64,000 nt of DNA from an uncultured Coriobacteriaceae bacterium (GCA_944321435.1 CALULH010000005.1:1-64000); one strand, 5' to 3'; shown: positions 25,457 to 34,482, numbered from the stretch's first letter. Notes: a model not told the origin generated them from the letters alone. Numbers and translations are program-made.

Positions 25457-26517
25457 TCAGCTCGATTCGCAAAGCTCGTCGCCCGAATCCTTGTTGTCGA
25501 AAACAATTTCGGAGTCCGGCTTTGCCGGAGGCAACCCCGCGAGATGCTCCCTAAGCCGACCAGCCTCCGCATTAAGGCTGATGAACGTCATACCACCAGA
25601 AATGACACCGCCAAGGACCGGCACAACCTTGCTTGCCGCCTTGCCCACGCTCTGCTTTGTTACGCCGACACCGATAAAACGCAAAGTACTTTTCAGCGGG
25701 CCGTACCACATCGTTTTCGTCAGGGCCATCGAGGCGACGCGCTTCTCTATCGAGGGGGCAACTACTTTTGCAGCAAAACGCCCAATGCTTGAGATGCGCC
25801 CGCGATGCCAAGCATCACGCCGAAGAACGATCCAAGCAAGGCAAGCGTCTCATCGTCAACCTCTTTGCAATCTTCAAGAAATGACGACCAACCATATAGA
25901 TAGGCGAGTTTTTGCATGATGCGAAACGCGTGGGCGTAGTACTGGGTCAGATCCGCAGGAATCGTTCCAAGCAAAGCAAAGCCACCAGGAAGCCCCGCAG
26001 CAAATGAAAGGGCAGTGGACTTTCTTGTTTCAAACGCAATCGTCTCTCTTGCGATCTCATCAAGGATCTCTTCGGAAATATCCGCCTCAGCAGGACGCGT
26101 CTCAATTGCCGCGCGTATCACGCCCCCTGAAATACCCTTCTTTCGTAGCTCGGCCTCCAGGTACCGGCCACGATCAACGCGAACGCCGCGAAGTCGGAGA
26201 AGCTCTTTCAGAAAGGCGATCGCATAGTCAACCGCCTCCTCGTCCTGATCCTCGACTGCCCCTTTTATTTCCTGTTCGCGAGATTTAAAAATACCCTCAA
26301 ACGCACCGGACGCCATTTCAAAAGCCCCGTTTGCCGCGTTCCCCGCAAAGTCCGCAGCCGAGGACAACGCCCCGCTTGCCCCCTCTGAAGCCTTGGAGAA
26401 AGAATCCTCCGCAATCTTCCCCACCTGTGAAAGAAGACCGCCAAAAGCGGCCTCTGGCTTTTGTTCTGACCTCTCGCTGCGTGCGCCGTCCTTTGATATT
26501 GGTCCTGTGGCAGACAT
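25457..26517 (-). pseudogene. EcsC-family protein split by a frameshift
   Basis: Frame one (26517-25762, 251 aa) has an Ala/Ser-rich N-terminus and the EcsC core: FLKELLRLRGVRVDRGRYLE, GGFALLGTIPADLTQYYAHA, YLYGWSSF. It stops after GASQALGVLLQK. Frame two takes over within about 10 nt (25779-25787) and encodes the missing end: VAPSIEKRVASMALTKTMWY, ITK-like VTKQSVGKAASKVVPVLGG, VISGGMTF. Together they make one full EcsC protein of about 350 residues. EcsC proteins are membrane-associated and of uncertain role. A sequencing error is the main alternative. Confidence 0.75.
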
Positions 26518-26620
26518 CGATACCGCCCCTTCGCGCTGATTCGCCTACACTGCGCTTCCTCAGAGTTACATCAACTTCATTATGCTCTCTACAGAGAGCC
26601 ATCACCCATCATAGCGCACG

Positions 26621-26634
26621 TACGCTTAGGCGTA
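26621..26634 (+). promoter_or_regulatory. Palindrome TACGC-TTAG-GCGTA over the XRE start codon
   Basis: A 5-bp inverted repeat with a 4-nt centre ends on the A of the start codon of the XRE gene. The site is well placed for autorepression and for control of the divergent EcsC gene. No strong Shine-Dalgarno is seen before this ATG. Confidence 0.4.
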
Positions 26635-26849
26635 TGGATAACGCACGCGAAAAGAGGAGCTTAGGCTCCAGGATACAGGCGGCGCGGGCCGAACGCGGGG
26701 TTTCGCAACGGCAACTTGCGCTTATGACCGGCATCAGCCGCTCCTACCTCTGGAAGATCGAGGCGGGAGCGGCCGATGTCGGCATTGACGTGCTGATAAA
26801 GATCGCCCGGGCGCTGGATGTCGCCGTGCGCGACCTTATCGACTTCTAG
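26634..26849 (+). CDS. XRE-family transcriptional regulator, 71 aa
   Basis: A single helix-turn-helix domain: LGSRIQAARAERGVSQRQLA, recognition helix TGISRSYLWKIEAG, then VGIDVLIKIARALDVAVRDL. No effector domain follows. It is divergently transcribed from the EcsC-family pseudogene and convergent with the lipoprotein operon, ending 3 nt from the lipoprotein stop. It may act as a local repressor of the island. Confidence 0.85.
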   Translation: MDNAREKRSLGSRIQAARAERGVSQRQLALMTGISRSYLWKIEAGAADVGIDVLIKIARALDVAVRDLIDF

Positions 26850-26852
26850 GCG

Positions 26853-27944
26853 TCACTGACCAATCTCGGCAAGCTTGCTCACAATACGGGCGTTCACTTC
26901 GGCGTAATACGCGTAATAAGCCGTTGACAAGCTGCTCTCATCGATTGAATCCAGCGCGCCCATGGTTTCTGAGTAGCGTGACATCATATCCGCATACTGG
27001 GATAACATCTCGGACGACGTGGGGTCAGCCTGATAGGCCTTCATGAAGTCAATGTACTCGTTGAAGAAGGCCTCATAGCTGTCCATGGTTTGCTTGAAAT
27101 CAGCGGAAACGCTGCTCGCGGCCCCCGACCCCGCATCACCCGCGTCGCTCTCGGTTGAAGCACCGGACGATGAAGTGCTCTGATCATCGCTCGCCTTCTC
27201 AGACGAGGATCCTCCGTCCTTCTCGATGCTCACAACGGGATCCCGAAAGATCTCGTCCATGGTGAATTCATCGCTGTATTGGGCACCGTATGCTTCAGAG
27301 GCAATGCCGTAGACATCCGATCTCGCATCTGAAATGGCCCGGTACACATCGGACCGCGCGTCTGAAAGGGCTTTGTACTCATCGGACATCGCATTTGAGA
27401 CCGTGCTGTAGTCTTCAACGTCAAGCGCGTCCTTCAAGACGCCGTCATAATACGCATCGTACGCATCATCAAAAGCGTCTTCGTAAATCGCATCGTAATA
27501 GTCATCGTACGCGTCATCGTAGATAGCATCTCGATAATTATCGATCGCATCGCTAACGGCTTCGTCATCGGAAAGGTCAACCGTGTCGATCACTGTCTGA
27601 AAGTAGGTCTTGCTTGCCTCAAGCGTGCGCTCGCCCAGCGCCTCGGTTTCGCTGACCGTCAGGTCATACCAATCGCGCACCTGCTGGACATGTTCCGTGT
27701 ATTGGGCGAAGGTATCCCCGACTTCGCCGAACATTTTCGACTGCTCATCGTAGAGCTTCTGAGCGGTGCTATTGAAGTCGCTCTGCATGCTCTGCAGCAC
27801 TTCTTCGGGGGTGCCTGCTTGAGCCACTGCCCGCTGATTCTCGGAACTCGCGTCCGGCGCAGCAGCCTGCTGATTCCCCCCGTTGCATCCTGCCAGGGCG
27901 AGCATCAGACACGCCGCTACCACTCCCGCCATGCTTCTTCTCAT
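26853..27944 (-). CDS. Lipoprotein with Asp/Tyr-rich repeats
   Basis: 363 residues. Signal peptide with lipobox LALAGC, then a helical extracellular protein. Two repeat blocks stand out: D/Y-rich repeats around residues 150-185 (AIYDDAYDDYYDAIYEDAFD) and tandem ALSDARSDVYRAISDARSDVYG near 210-235. A Ser/Asp/Gly-rich linker follows at about 255-300, then a final helical segment. I know no function. It is the last gene of a three-gene operon with a membrane protein and a MerR-like regulator; spacing to the membrane protein gene is 11 nt. AAGGAGGG precedes the start. Confidence 0.75.
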   Translation of the reverse strand: MRRSMAGVVAACLMLALAGCNGGNQQAAAPDASSENQRAVAQAGTPEEVLQSMQSDFNSTAQKLYDEQSKMFGEVGDTFAQYTEHVQQVRDWYDLTVSETEALGERTLEASKTYFQTVIDTVDLSDDEAVSDAIDNYRDAIYDDAYDDYYDAIYEDAFDDAYDAYYDGVLKDALDVEDYSTVSNAMSDEYKALSDARSDVYRAISDARSDVYGIASEAYGAQYSDEFTMDEIFRDPVVSIEKDGGSSSEKASDDQSTSSSGASTESDAGDAGSGAASSVSADFKQTMDSYEAFFNEYIDFMKAYQADPTSSEMLSQYADMMSRYSETMGALDSIDESSLSTAYYAYYAEVNARIVSKLAEIGQ

Positions 27945-27955
27945 GATGGCCCTCC

Positions 27956-28531
27956 TTATTCGTTGCCTTGTGCAGGCGCCTGCGTCTTTGCCTTGTGCTT
28001 CGCCACAGCGAGGACGATGGCGACTATGATGAGAATCGCGGCCGCGGGAACGAACAGCTCCGAGGCGACGCCCCAATCATGGGTGCCGTTGGGAAGAACC
28101 CCGCGGTCGGAGAAATCCCAACGCAGGACGCAGAGCACGCCGCACCCGAGAAGGCCGAACACCCCCGCAGGGACAGCCTTGCCCAGCACTGCAAACAGCA
28201 ATGCCGAACCCGCGCATGCCAACCCCGCGTACGTAATAGGAGCGTAAATCTCGAAGATGCCGCTCAACCCCAGCTCTCCGGCCATGCCGTATACATGGGC
28301 GTATTCCATGAGCGAAAGGTCCGCGGCATCGGACACCGTCAGCCCCGCGTCCTCCACATACCAGGCATTCGGCACTCGCGCCGCTGCGGCGCGGTACGCT
28401 GCATCCGCCGAAGCCCATGGCAGGAAGAACACAGCAACCAGCACCGCTGCGGCAAGCACCAGCACGACACGCGCGCCCAGCAGAACGCGCACCTCCCCGA
28501 GCCCCGAGCGCTCGGCTTTCATCCCTTCCAT
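27956..28531 (-). CDS. Four-span membrane protein of unknown function
   Basis: 191 residues. Predicted spans: about 15-40 (VLVLAAAVLVAVFFLPWA), 90-112 (ITYAGLACAGSALLFAVLG), 115-133 and 158-178, with an extracellular loop of about 45 residues between the first two and a basic tail inside. ATG 28531 has GAAGGG upstream; the upstream stop is 1 nt away, so it is coupled to the MerR-like gene. The three genes probably form one envelope-associated unit. Confidence 0.7.
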   Translation of the reverse strand: MEGMKAERSGLGEVRVLLGARVVLVLAAAVLVAVFFLPWASADAAYRAAAARVPNAWYVEDAGLTVSDAADLSLMEYAHVYGMAGELGLSGIFEIYAPITYAGLACAGSALLFAVLGKAVPAGVFGLLGCGVLCVLRWDFSDRGVLPNGTHDWGVASELFVPAAAILIIVAIVLAVAKHKAKTQAPAQGNE

Positions 28532-28532
28532 A

Positions 28533-29435
28533 TCACCCTTCCCTTCGCTTGGCGCATGCGCGCACTTCCTCCGCACAAGCCGTGGCCGCCGACGAGAGGA
28601 GCTTGAACGAGCCCTTTCCATAAACAAGCTCGATGGGAACGCCGTTCTCAGGCTCGGACAGAACGCGAGCGAGAGCGCAGACAACCAGATCGGCAGCGCG
28701 ATTCTCGCCCTGCTCCCGGGCACCTTCTGCGGCGCAGCTCTCGTCCCGACGCCGGCCATCTTCTTCCGCGTGCTTCTCGCCCGCCCGCTCCGCGACGCCT
28801 TGGGCGAACCGACGGACGAGCCGGCGCGCCGAACGCTGCGCGCGGGGCGCGTCGCCATCCCCCAGCAGAGCGCCAACGCGCTCCGATTGCAACCGCGCGC
28901 CCTCGCCCGCCTCGCCGCTCAAGACCGCCACCAGCGCCGTCCGCGCCCGCTGCAGGCGCGCGCCGATCTTCTCGGCTAGAGCTGGATCGACATCGAGCTC
29001 ATCGGCCGTGCGCGCCACGGCGTGGCGAAGGCTCCGACCCAGCGCCTCGTCAACGATGGCCCGCAGGCGCTCGGCGGGCAGCTCGCGCGCCGCATGCCCC
29101 AAAACGTCGATCGCCTCGCTCCGCGCGTCGAGCCGCACCCGCTCGGCCTGCAAAAGCTCCGCCTTCCGAGCGACGCGCTTCCCAAACGCCTCGTCATCCT
29201 CCCATAGCTCGAACACCGCCGGCTCCACCTCAGCCAGTGCAAACCCGGCACGCGTAAGCTGTCGTACCAGGTAAAACGCGAGCAGGTCGCCCTCGTCGAA
29301 CCGCGAGTAGCCAGGCTTGGCTATGGCGGTTCGCCAGAACCCCAGGCCGTCCGCAGCGGTGTTCTGGTTGCATAGATCCTGTATGGCATGGCGCGTGAGC
29401 CCCGTAAGCCGCTCCACTTCCGACCGTTTCCACAT
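28533..29435 (-). CDS. MerR-like transcriptional regulator
   Basis: 300 residues. The N-terminal winged helix-turn-helix MWKRSEVERLTGLTRHAIQD is MerR-like, followed by a wing with GYSRFDEGDLLAFYLVRQLT. The rest is Ala/Arg/Glu-rich helix with no metal-binding cysteines in the usual places. It ends with KGSFKLLSSAATACAEEVR. GAGGAGG precedes ATG 29435. As the first gene of the lipoprotein operon it probably controls it; the signal is unknown. Confidence 0.72.
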   Translation of the reverse strand: MWKRSEVERLTGLTRHAIQDLCNQNTAADGLGFWRTAIAKPGYSRFDEGDLLAFYLVRQLTRAGFALAEVEPAVFELWEDDEAFGKRVARKAELLQAERVRLDARSEAIDVLGHAARELPAERLRAIVDEALGRSLRHAVARTADELDVDPALAEKIGARLQRARTALVAVLSGEAGEGARLQSERVGALLGDGDAPRAQRSARRLVRRFAQGVAERAGEKHAEEDGRRRDESCAAEGAREQGENRAADLVVCALARVLSEPENGVPIELVYGKGSFKLLSSAATACAEEVRACAKRREG

Positions 29436-29764
29436 GGGCGCCTCCTCTCTTTTCCATGCTGAACCGCCCGGCAACCGGGCGGCAAGGGCATGGCCCGCCG
29501 AGCCCGGAGGTGTTGCGCGGCCCGCAGCCGCCTCAACCCTAAGCTGCGGCGCGCGGAACGGCTTTCCCTGCAATTCCATGAGTCTCCTTTCTCGCAAGCA
29601 ACCACCCAATGAGCGGGCCCTTCATGAAAGGCGATGTAATTGTTGCGAGACGGGCACCGCGCTTCCTCAGTTGGCACCGGAATTTTGAAATTCTGGGAAA
29701 CAGCAGCCGTGCGCAGGGCACGGCAAAAACAGGAAAGCATTGCCACGCCGCCGAGCGCAGCGAA

Positions 29765-29830
29765 TGGACGAAACGAAGGGCTTTTCTGATTTCACACACA
29801 TCGATGGACGAAACGGACCTTTTTTCTGAT
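29765..29830 (+). repeat. 66-bp element, left copy (two related 25-bp units)
   Basis: Two related units separated by 13 variable nt: one ends GAAGGGCTTTTCTGATTT, the other GGACCTTTTTTCTGAT; both open GGACGAAACG. Copy two is inverted at 29942-30007: the first 28 positions differ at 2 sites, the last 25 at 3, and the central 13 are unrelated. Confidence 0.85.
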
Positions 29831-29941
29831 CTTAGCCAACGTAAACTTCTAAAAAGGCGCCAGAGCGGCAGAAAATGACTCCACGATTCATAGCGTTATG
29901 AGGCGTAACGGCCAGCTGAGACCCCGGCAAGGCTGACACGC

Positions 29942-30007
29942 ATCAGAAAAAAGGTCGATTTTGTCCGCACCGCATCGACAAATCAGAAAAGCCCTTCGCT
30001 TCGTCCG
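29942..30007 (-). repeat. 66-bp element, right copy (inverted)
   Basis: Reverse complement of the element at 29765-29830 with the same two-unit layout and same length. The copies are 111 bp apart. In the corresponding frame both would encode TKRRAFLI...DLFSD, but with no start or ribosome binding site. Confidence 0.85.
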
Positions 30008-30074
30008 GGAAATCAACGTGGCGTGCCGACGACGACCACCACCCGGTGTAAGCGCCCGCATGCCTTGAGCCGCG

Positions 30075-31874
30075 TCACCAGATCTGCGCGTAGACCTCGT
30101 ATGTCGCGTAATCCGGAACGTTGTACAGGGGGACCTGGAAGGATGCTTCCCGCCCTTCCTGAGGCGCGTCGACAAAAGTCGAGCTGCCGTAGACGAGATC
30201 CCCCGCATCATTGCGCAAGACAACGGACACGGCAACCATACCGCTGGCAGCAAGCGAATCGTCCCAGGCGCTGCCGTCGGCAAGGGCCACCTCTCCCGTG
30301 CAGGTCATGCCGCCAAAGCCGTCGGGCACCAGCGCGGTGTTCCCCACGGCAAAAGACGTCCCCGCACCTTCCTGGGTGTGGATGTTATAGAGCTCGGGCT
30401 CGTGCACCGTGAACTCAACCGTTGCTGGTTCCGTACCGTTTCCCGCCTGCCCGCCAAAGTACGTGGTAGCACCCGGATATGCGGCGACGAGCACCTGATC
30501 GTCCGAGAAGAGCACCGAACCGTCAGCCGAACGGCCGGTGATAGTGACCGCGGGAAAATCTACGCGCATGTCGGCGCTGGGATTCCTAAGGCCGAAGGCG
30601 TACATCACGTAGCCTCCCTCCGCAGACCAACCGGTTTCCGTGAGTTCAAGCTGCGCGGTGGGCGCCTGGTCCTGGCGCCCAAGGCCCGAGAAATCAGCGT
30701 CCGCGGCATCAAGCAGCTCGGCAAGGACGTCCTCGTGAGTGTCGGCCGCGTTTGCGGCAGCGTCGGCCGTACCTTTTGCCGAAGCGGGAGCGCTGTCCGT
30801 CGATCCGTTGAACGCGAGCCATGCAACGGCTGCGCCCGCGATCAGCACTGCAGCTATCGCGAGAGCGATAAGGACGCGCACGCGGGAAAGGGGCGCTTTG
30901 CCGCCGGGTGCGCAAGGCTGGGAAGCAGCCACGCCGGCGACGGCTCGGCGCGCGGAAGGCCCCTCGGAAGAAGGCGAGCCCGCTGCCGCGAGCGCGGGGT
31001 TTCCCCCGACAGGGACGTTTTCCGCGGGGTCCGCGCCTGGCGCGGCACATCGGACACCTGTTTGGACAAGGGTCCCGCTGCCCGCAGCATCGGCCTCGGC
31101 CATAGCCGCAACCAGCGCATCCGACAGCTCCAGCGCCGTTTGGTAACGGGCGCTGGGCTCGAAGGCGCAGGCGCGGCCGATCACCGCGCGCAGCGCAGGC
31201 GGCACCACGGCGGCATCGGCCATCGCAACGGCAAAGCCCTCCTCGTCCGGATGGACGCCGGCAAGCGCGAAGGCCAACGTGCGGCCGATGGCGTATAGGT
31301 CGGACCGGACGTCGGCCTGCGCAAACCCATACTGCTCGGGCGCGGCAAACCCCCAGGTGCCAAAATGCTCTTGATCCGGATCGGGCAGGCCGGCGGACGC
31401 GCGCTCGGTCGCCATGATGCGCGCATTGCCCAGGTCGATTAGGCGCGCCCCGTCATTTGCTAGAACCACGTTGCCCGGCGCGATATCGCCGTGGACCACC
31501 CCGCGCGCGTGCAGGGCAGCAGCCGCGACGCACACGTCGGCCGCCATGCGCGCGGCCTCGTCCAACGGCATGCGCCCGCACTCGGACACGACCTCCCCAA
31601 GAGTAGGCCCCGCCACGTAGTCGCACACCACCACGAACTCGTCGGGCGTCTCGTAGGTGGCACGCACCTGCGGCAGACGGTCGCAATGGCAATCCGCCAA
31701 CGCCGCCCAGACGGCGCGCCTCGCCTGCGCGGCGGGGATGCGCTTGCGTACAAAGGGCCCCGCGCCGTCGATGGTCACGAGCTCGGTCACGCCGGCCGCC
31801 CCCTCGGCCAGCACGCGGCTGACCCGGTACGCATCGTCAATGCTCATGGCATGCATGACCTGGTCGTCGTTCAC
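30075..31874 (-). CDS. Membrane-anchored serine/threonine protein kinase, divergent
   Basis: 599 residues from GTG 31874, chosen for GAAAGGTGG upstream. Residues 20-260 are a kinase domain: Lys in VRKRIP (~44), catalytic loop HGDIAPGNVV (128-137; HGD in place of HRD), DLG for DFG (147-149), and an APE-like AAPEQYGF segment. The usual Gly-rich loop is not clear. A Gly/Pro/Ala linker and one membrane span (about 333-355) lead to a roughly 240-residue extracellular region with two beta-rich, DUF4352-like halves (VDFPAVTITGRSADGSVLF). It is 136 nt downstream of an XRE gene, apparently its partner. Confidence 0.82.
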   Translation of the reverse strand: MNDDQVMHAMSIDDAYRVSRVLAEGAAGVTELVTIDGAGPFVRKRIPAAQARRAVWAALADCHCDRLPQVRATYETPDEFVVVCDYVAGPTLGEVVSECGRMPLDEAARMAADVCVAAAALHARGVVHGDIAPGNVVLANDGARLIDLGNARIMATERASAGLPDPDQEHFGTWGFAAPEQYGFAQADVRSDLYAIGRTLAFALAGVHPDEEGFAVAMADAAVVPPALRAVIGRACAFEPSARYQTALELSDALVAAMAEADAAGSGTLVQTGVRCAAPGADPAENVPVGGNPALAAAGSPSSEGPSARRAVAGVAASQPCAPGGKAPLSRVRVLIALAIAAVLIAGAAVAWLAFNGSTDSAPASAKGTADAAANAADTHEDVLAELLDAADADFSGLGRQDQAPTAQLELTETGWSAEGGYVMYAFGLRNPSADMRVDFPAVTITGRSADGSVLFSDDQVLVAAYPGATTYFGGQAGNGTEPATVEFTVHEPELYNIHTQEGAGTSFAVGNTALVPDGFGGMTCTGEVALADGSAWDDSLAASGMVAVSVVLRNDAGDLVYGSSTFVDAPQEGREASFQVPLYNVPDYATYEVYAQIW

Positions 31875-32010
31875 TGCGCCGAGCCCACCTTTCGCTCCGT
31901 TCCTCACGGGCTATTGTAGCGCCGGACAGGCACCTCCCGCCGCGACGCCGATATGCCGGCGCGGGCGCACCCCGTCACCGGTACCTCGCCGCAGCCATCC
32001 TGAAGCGCCC

Positions 32011-32445
32011 TTACGCATCAACTGGCAGCAAGGTCCTCTCTCCCAGACGGAACAGCTCATCGTCGCATTCCGCGCGGGTCATGCCCTGCTGGATGCACCA
32101 TATGATGACGGCGTCGCGCCGCACCTTGGGCCAAAGCTCCGCCACGCCGGCCAGACGCAGTAGGCGCTGCGCCTCGCGCAGGCCACACCGCAGGCCGAAC
32201 GCCAACATGATGGCATGGTCGCGCCCGGGCCTGCTCTTGCCGGAAAACACGTCGTAAACCACCGTGCCGGCCACGCCCGACCCGCGCACCACGTCGGCGC
32301 GGCGCATGCCGCGTCGGTCGATAAGCTCGGACAGGTAGTCGGGGAGCCCGCGGTCCAGCGTCTCCCCCTGCGCCAAGTACGCCTCCGGGCACGGCGCCGC
32401 CAGCAGGCGCTTGAGCAGGTCCTCGGTCAGCCGCTCCTTGTGCAC
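32011..32445 (-). CDS. XRE-like regulator paired with the kinase
   Basis: 144 residues from GTG 32445 (GGAGG upstream). N-terminus LTEDLLKRLLAAPCPEAYLA, then an HTH: GMRRADVVRGSGVAGTVVYD with SGKSRPGRD, and a conserved C-terminal half (MLAFGLRCGLREAQRLLRLA, LWPKVRRDAVIIWCIQQGMT). Similar proteins commonly precede kinase genes in gut Actinobacteria and Clostridia, to my recollection. It probably senses kinase activity or regulates it; a kinase substrate role is inference only. Confidence 0.75.
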   Translation of the reverse strand: MHKERLTEDLLKRLLAAPCPEAYLAQGETLDRGLPDYLSELIDRRGMRRADVVRGSGVAGTVVYDVFSGKSRPGRDHAIMLAFGLRCGLREAQRLLRLAGVAELWPKVRRDAVIIWCIQQGMTRAECDDELFRLGERTLLPVDA

Positions 32446-32825
32446 GGTTTCCTCCTCCGCATGACGGGCGCACGCTTGCACGGCCGATGGTAGCACAGGG
32501 CGCAGCGCATGGGCGAGAAGTCCGCCTGCACGAGCACGCCGCTCGCTCCGGGCATGCGCGCCAATTCGGTTCTCGCCCGCCGTCCTCGTGCAAACGAGGC
32601 CCTCGTTCTAGGCTCCCCTGGGCGCGGAAACGACCGCGCCGCACCGTCTCGCACGGACGCTTCGCGCAGCATCGCGCGAATCGCTTTGGTTTTCCCTCTG
32701 TGCAGAGCCGATTCTGATGCGATCTGTGCGATCGGGCGAGCCGCCTATGGCACAATGAGGGACGTCAACTCGTGGAAACAGGAGCGGCCCGCCGACGGCC
32801 GCGACCGGGAAGAAAGGCATCGCCC
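32446..32825. other. 380-bp divergent intergenic region with weak repeat units
   Basis: Separates the XRE/kinase operon from the DUF1846 gene. Near 32513 there is GGGCGAGAAGTCCGCCTGCA and, facing it at 32565-32575, an inverted copy of GGGCGAGAA. The pair resembles degraded arms of the 30-bp repeat family. No gene or clear promoter was found. Confidence 0.4.
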
Positions 32826-34307
32826 ATGCGCCAGGGATTCGACAACGACAAGTACATCGAGCTGCAGGCCGCTCACATCAAGGAGCGCATCGCGCAGTTC
32901 GGCGGCAAGCTGTACCTGGAGTTCGGCGGCAAGCTCTTCGACGACTACCATGCCAGCCGCGTGCTGCCCGGCTTTGCCCCCGACAGCAAGTTCCGCATGC
33001 TCAAGAGCCTGGGCGACGAGGTCGAGGTCATCATAGCCATCAACGCCAACGACATCGAGAAGAACAAGGCGCGCGGCGACCTGGGCATCACCTACGACGA
33101 GGACGTGCTGCGCTTGGCCGACATCTTCCGTACCAACGGCATGGCCGTGGCCGCCGTGGTGCTCACCCAGTACGCAGGGCAGCCCGCCGCCGACGCGTTC
33201 CGCCGCCGCCTGGCCATGCTGGGCGTGGCCTGCAAGCTGCACTACCCCATCGAGGGCTACCCGCACGATGTGGACGCCATCGTGTCGGACGAGGGATACG
33301 GCCGCAACGAGTTCGTGGAGACCACGCGCCCGCTCGTCGTGGTGACGGCGCCCGGCCCCGGATCGGGCAAGCTGGCCACCTGCCTGTCCCAGCTTTACCG
33401 CGAGCATGAGCGCGGCGTAGCGGCCGGTTACGCCAAGTTCGAGACCTTCCCCGTGTGGAACCTTCCGCTCAAGCACCCGGTGAACATAGCCTACGAGGCG
33501 GCAACCGTGGACCTGGACGACTCCAACATCATCGACTCGTTCCACCTGGAGGCGTACGGGAAGACCACCGTCAACTACAACCGCGACGTGGAGGCCTTCC
33601 CCGTGGTGCGGGCGCTCATGGAGAAGATCCTGGGCGAGAGCCCCTACCAAAGCCCCACCGACATGGGCGTCAACATGGTGGGCTTTGCCATATCCGACGA
33701 TGATGCGTGCCGCGAGGCGGCGAGCATGGAGATCGTGCGGCGCTACTTCACGGCAGCGGTGCAAGTCAAGCGTACGGGCACCGGCCAGGACCACGTGGAC
33801 AAGCTCAAGCTCATCATGAAGAAGGCGGGGGTCGACAAGGACTTCTCGCCGGCGCGGTCTGCGGCTCTCCTAAAGGAGGAGACCACCGGCGCGCCCGTGG
33901 GCGCCATGGTCCTTCCGGACGGACGGGTGGTGACGGGCAAGACGTCCGCGCGCCTGGGCGCCGCAAGCTCGCTTCTGATGAACGCGCTCAAGGCGGTGGC
34001 CGGCGTCGACCTGGAGCTGGAGGTTATCAGCAACGACGCCATCGAGCCCATCAGCCGTCTCAAGCTTGAGCATCTGGGCAGCCACAACCCGCGCCTGCAT
34101 CCGGATGAGACCCTCATCGCGTTGTCCATCACCTCGGCGACGAGCGAGGTGGCCGCACGCGTACTGGACGCCCTGCCCAAGCTTCGCGGCTGCGACGCGT
34201 TCTTCTCGGTCATCATCTCCTCGACGGACGAGGCCCTGTTGAAGAAGCTCGGCATCAACGTGTGCTGCGAGCCCAAGTTCGAGCGCGCCGGCTATTACCA
34301 CAAATAG
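32826..34307 (+). CDS. DUF1846 family protein
   Basis: 493 residues, nearly full-length DUF1846: FDNDKYIELQAAHIKERIAQ at the N-terminus, YLEFGGKLFDDYHASRVLPG, and a P-loop-like APGPGSGKLATCLSQLYRE near 180-200. The family is widespread in Firmicutes and Actinobacteria; structures show an ATPase-like and a phosphoribosyl/ketol-like region but no proven reaction. The start is taken at MRQGFDNDKY with AAGAAAGG upstream. A terminator follows at 34424. Monocistronic. Confidence 0.9.
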   Translation: MRQGFDNDKYIELQAAHIKERIAQFGGKLYLEFGGKLFDDYHASRVLPGFAPDSKFRMLKSLGDEVEVIIAINANDIEKNKARGDLGITYDEDVLRLADIFRTNGMAVAAVVLTQYAGQPAADAFRRRLAMLGVACKLHYPIEGYPHDVDAIVSDEGYGRNEFVETTRPLVVVTAPGPGSGKLATCLSQLYREHERGVAAGYAKFETFPVWNLPLKHPVNIAYEAATVDLDDSNIIDSFHLEAYGKTTVNYNRDVEAFPVVRALMEKILGESPYQSPTDMGVNMVGFAISDDDACREAASMEIVRRYFTAAVQVKRTGTGQDHVDKLKLIMKKAGVDKDFSPARSAALLKEETTGAPVGAMVLPDGRVVTGKTSARLGAASSLLMNALKAVAGVDLELEVISNDAIEPISRLKLEHLGSHNPRLHPDETLIALSITSATSEVAARVLDALPKLRGCDAFFSVIISSTDEALLKKLGINVCCEPKFERAGYYHK

Positions 34308-34423
34308 GGCGGATCCCGGCGGGGGCGGGGTCAAGCGCCTGAAGCGCGTGCCCCGCGAGTCACTTCCGACGCATAACCCCGCCTCCCCTGCGCTTTGCTT
34401 TTGATACATGCGCTGATGGATGA

Positions 34424-34467
34424 GAAGAGCGCGCCGGCTGTTTGAGGCAGCTGGCGCGCTCTTCTTT
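34424..34467 (+). terminator. Terminator after the DUF1846 gene
   Basis: A 16-bp stem with one mismatch (GAAGAGCGCGCCGGCT / AGCTGGCGCGCTCTTC), 9-nt loop, then TTT. It lies between convergent genes and may serve both. Confidence 0.8.
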
Positions 34468-34482
34468 AAGGACATGCCCCCT

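Larger units (their letters stand above)
29436..30074. other. 639-bp gene-free gap with an inverted element pair
   Basis: No credible gene. The short frames here only read through the repeats. The gap is more AT-rich than its surroundings and holds the 66-bp inverted pair listed separately, plus a short stretch upstream of the MerR-like operon. Confidence 0.6.

Noticed and set aside
26634-26849. Antitoxin of a toxin-antitoxin pair
   Set aside because: A lone XRE gene with no small partner gene overlapping or following it; the neighbours on both sides belong to other units.
29609-29878. Small protein containing TKRRAFLI...DLFSD
   Set aside because: It reads through the 66-bp element, has no ribosome binding site, and the inverted copy gives the same peptide on the other strand. 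This indicates a DNA repeat, not two genes.
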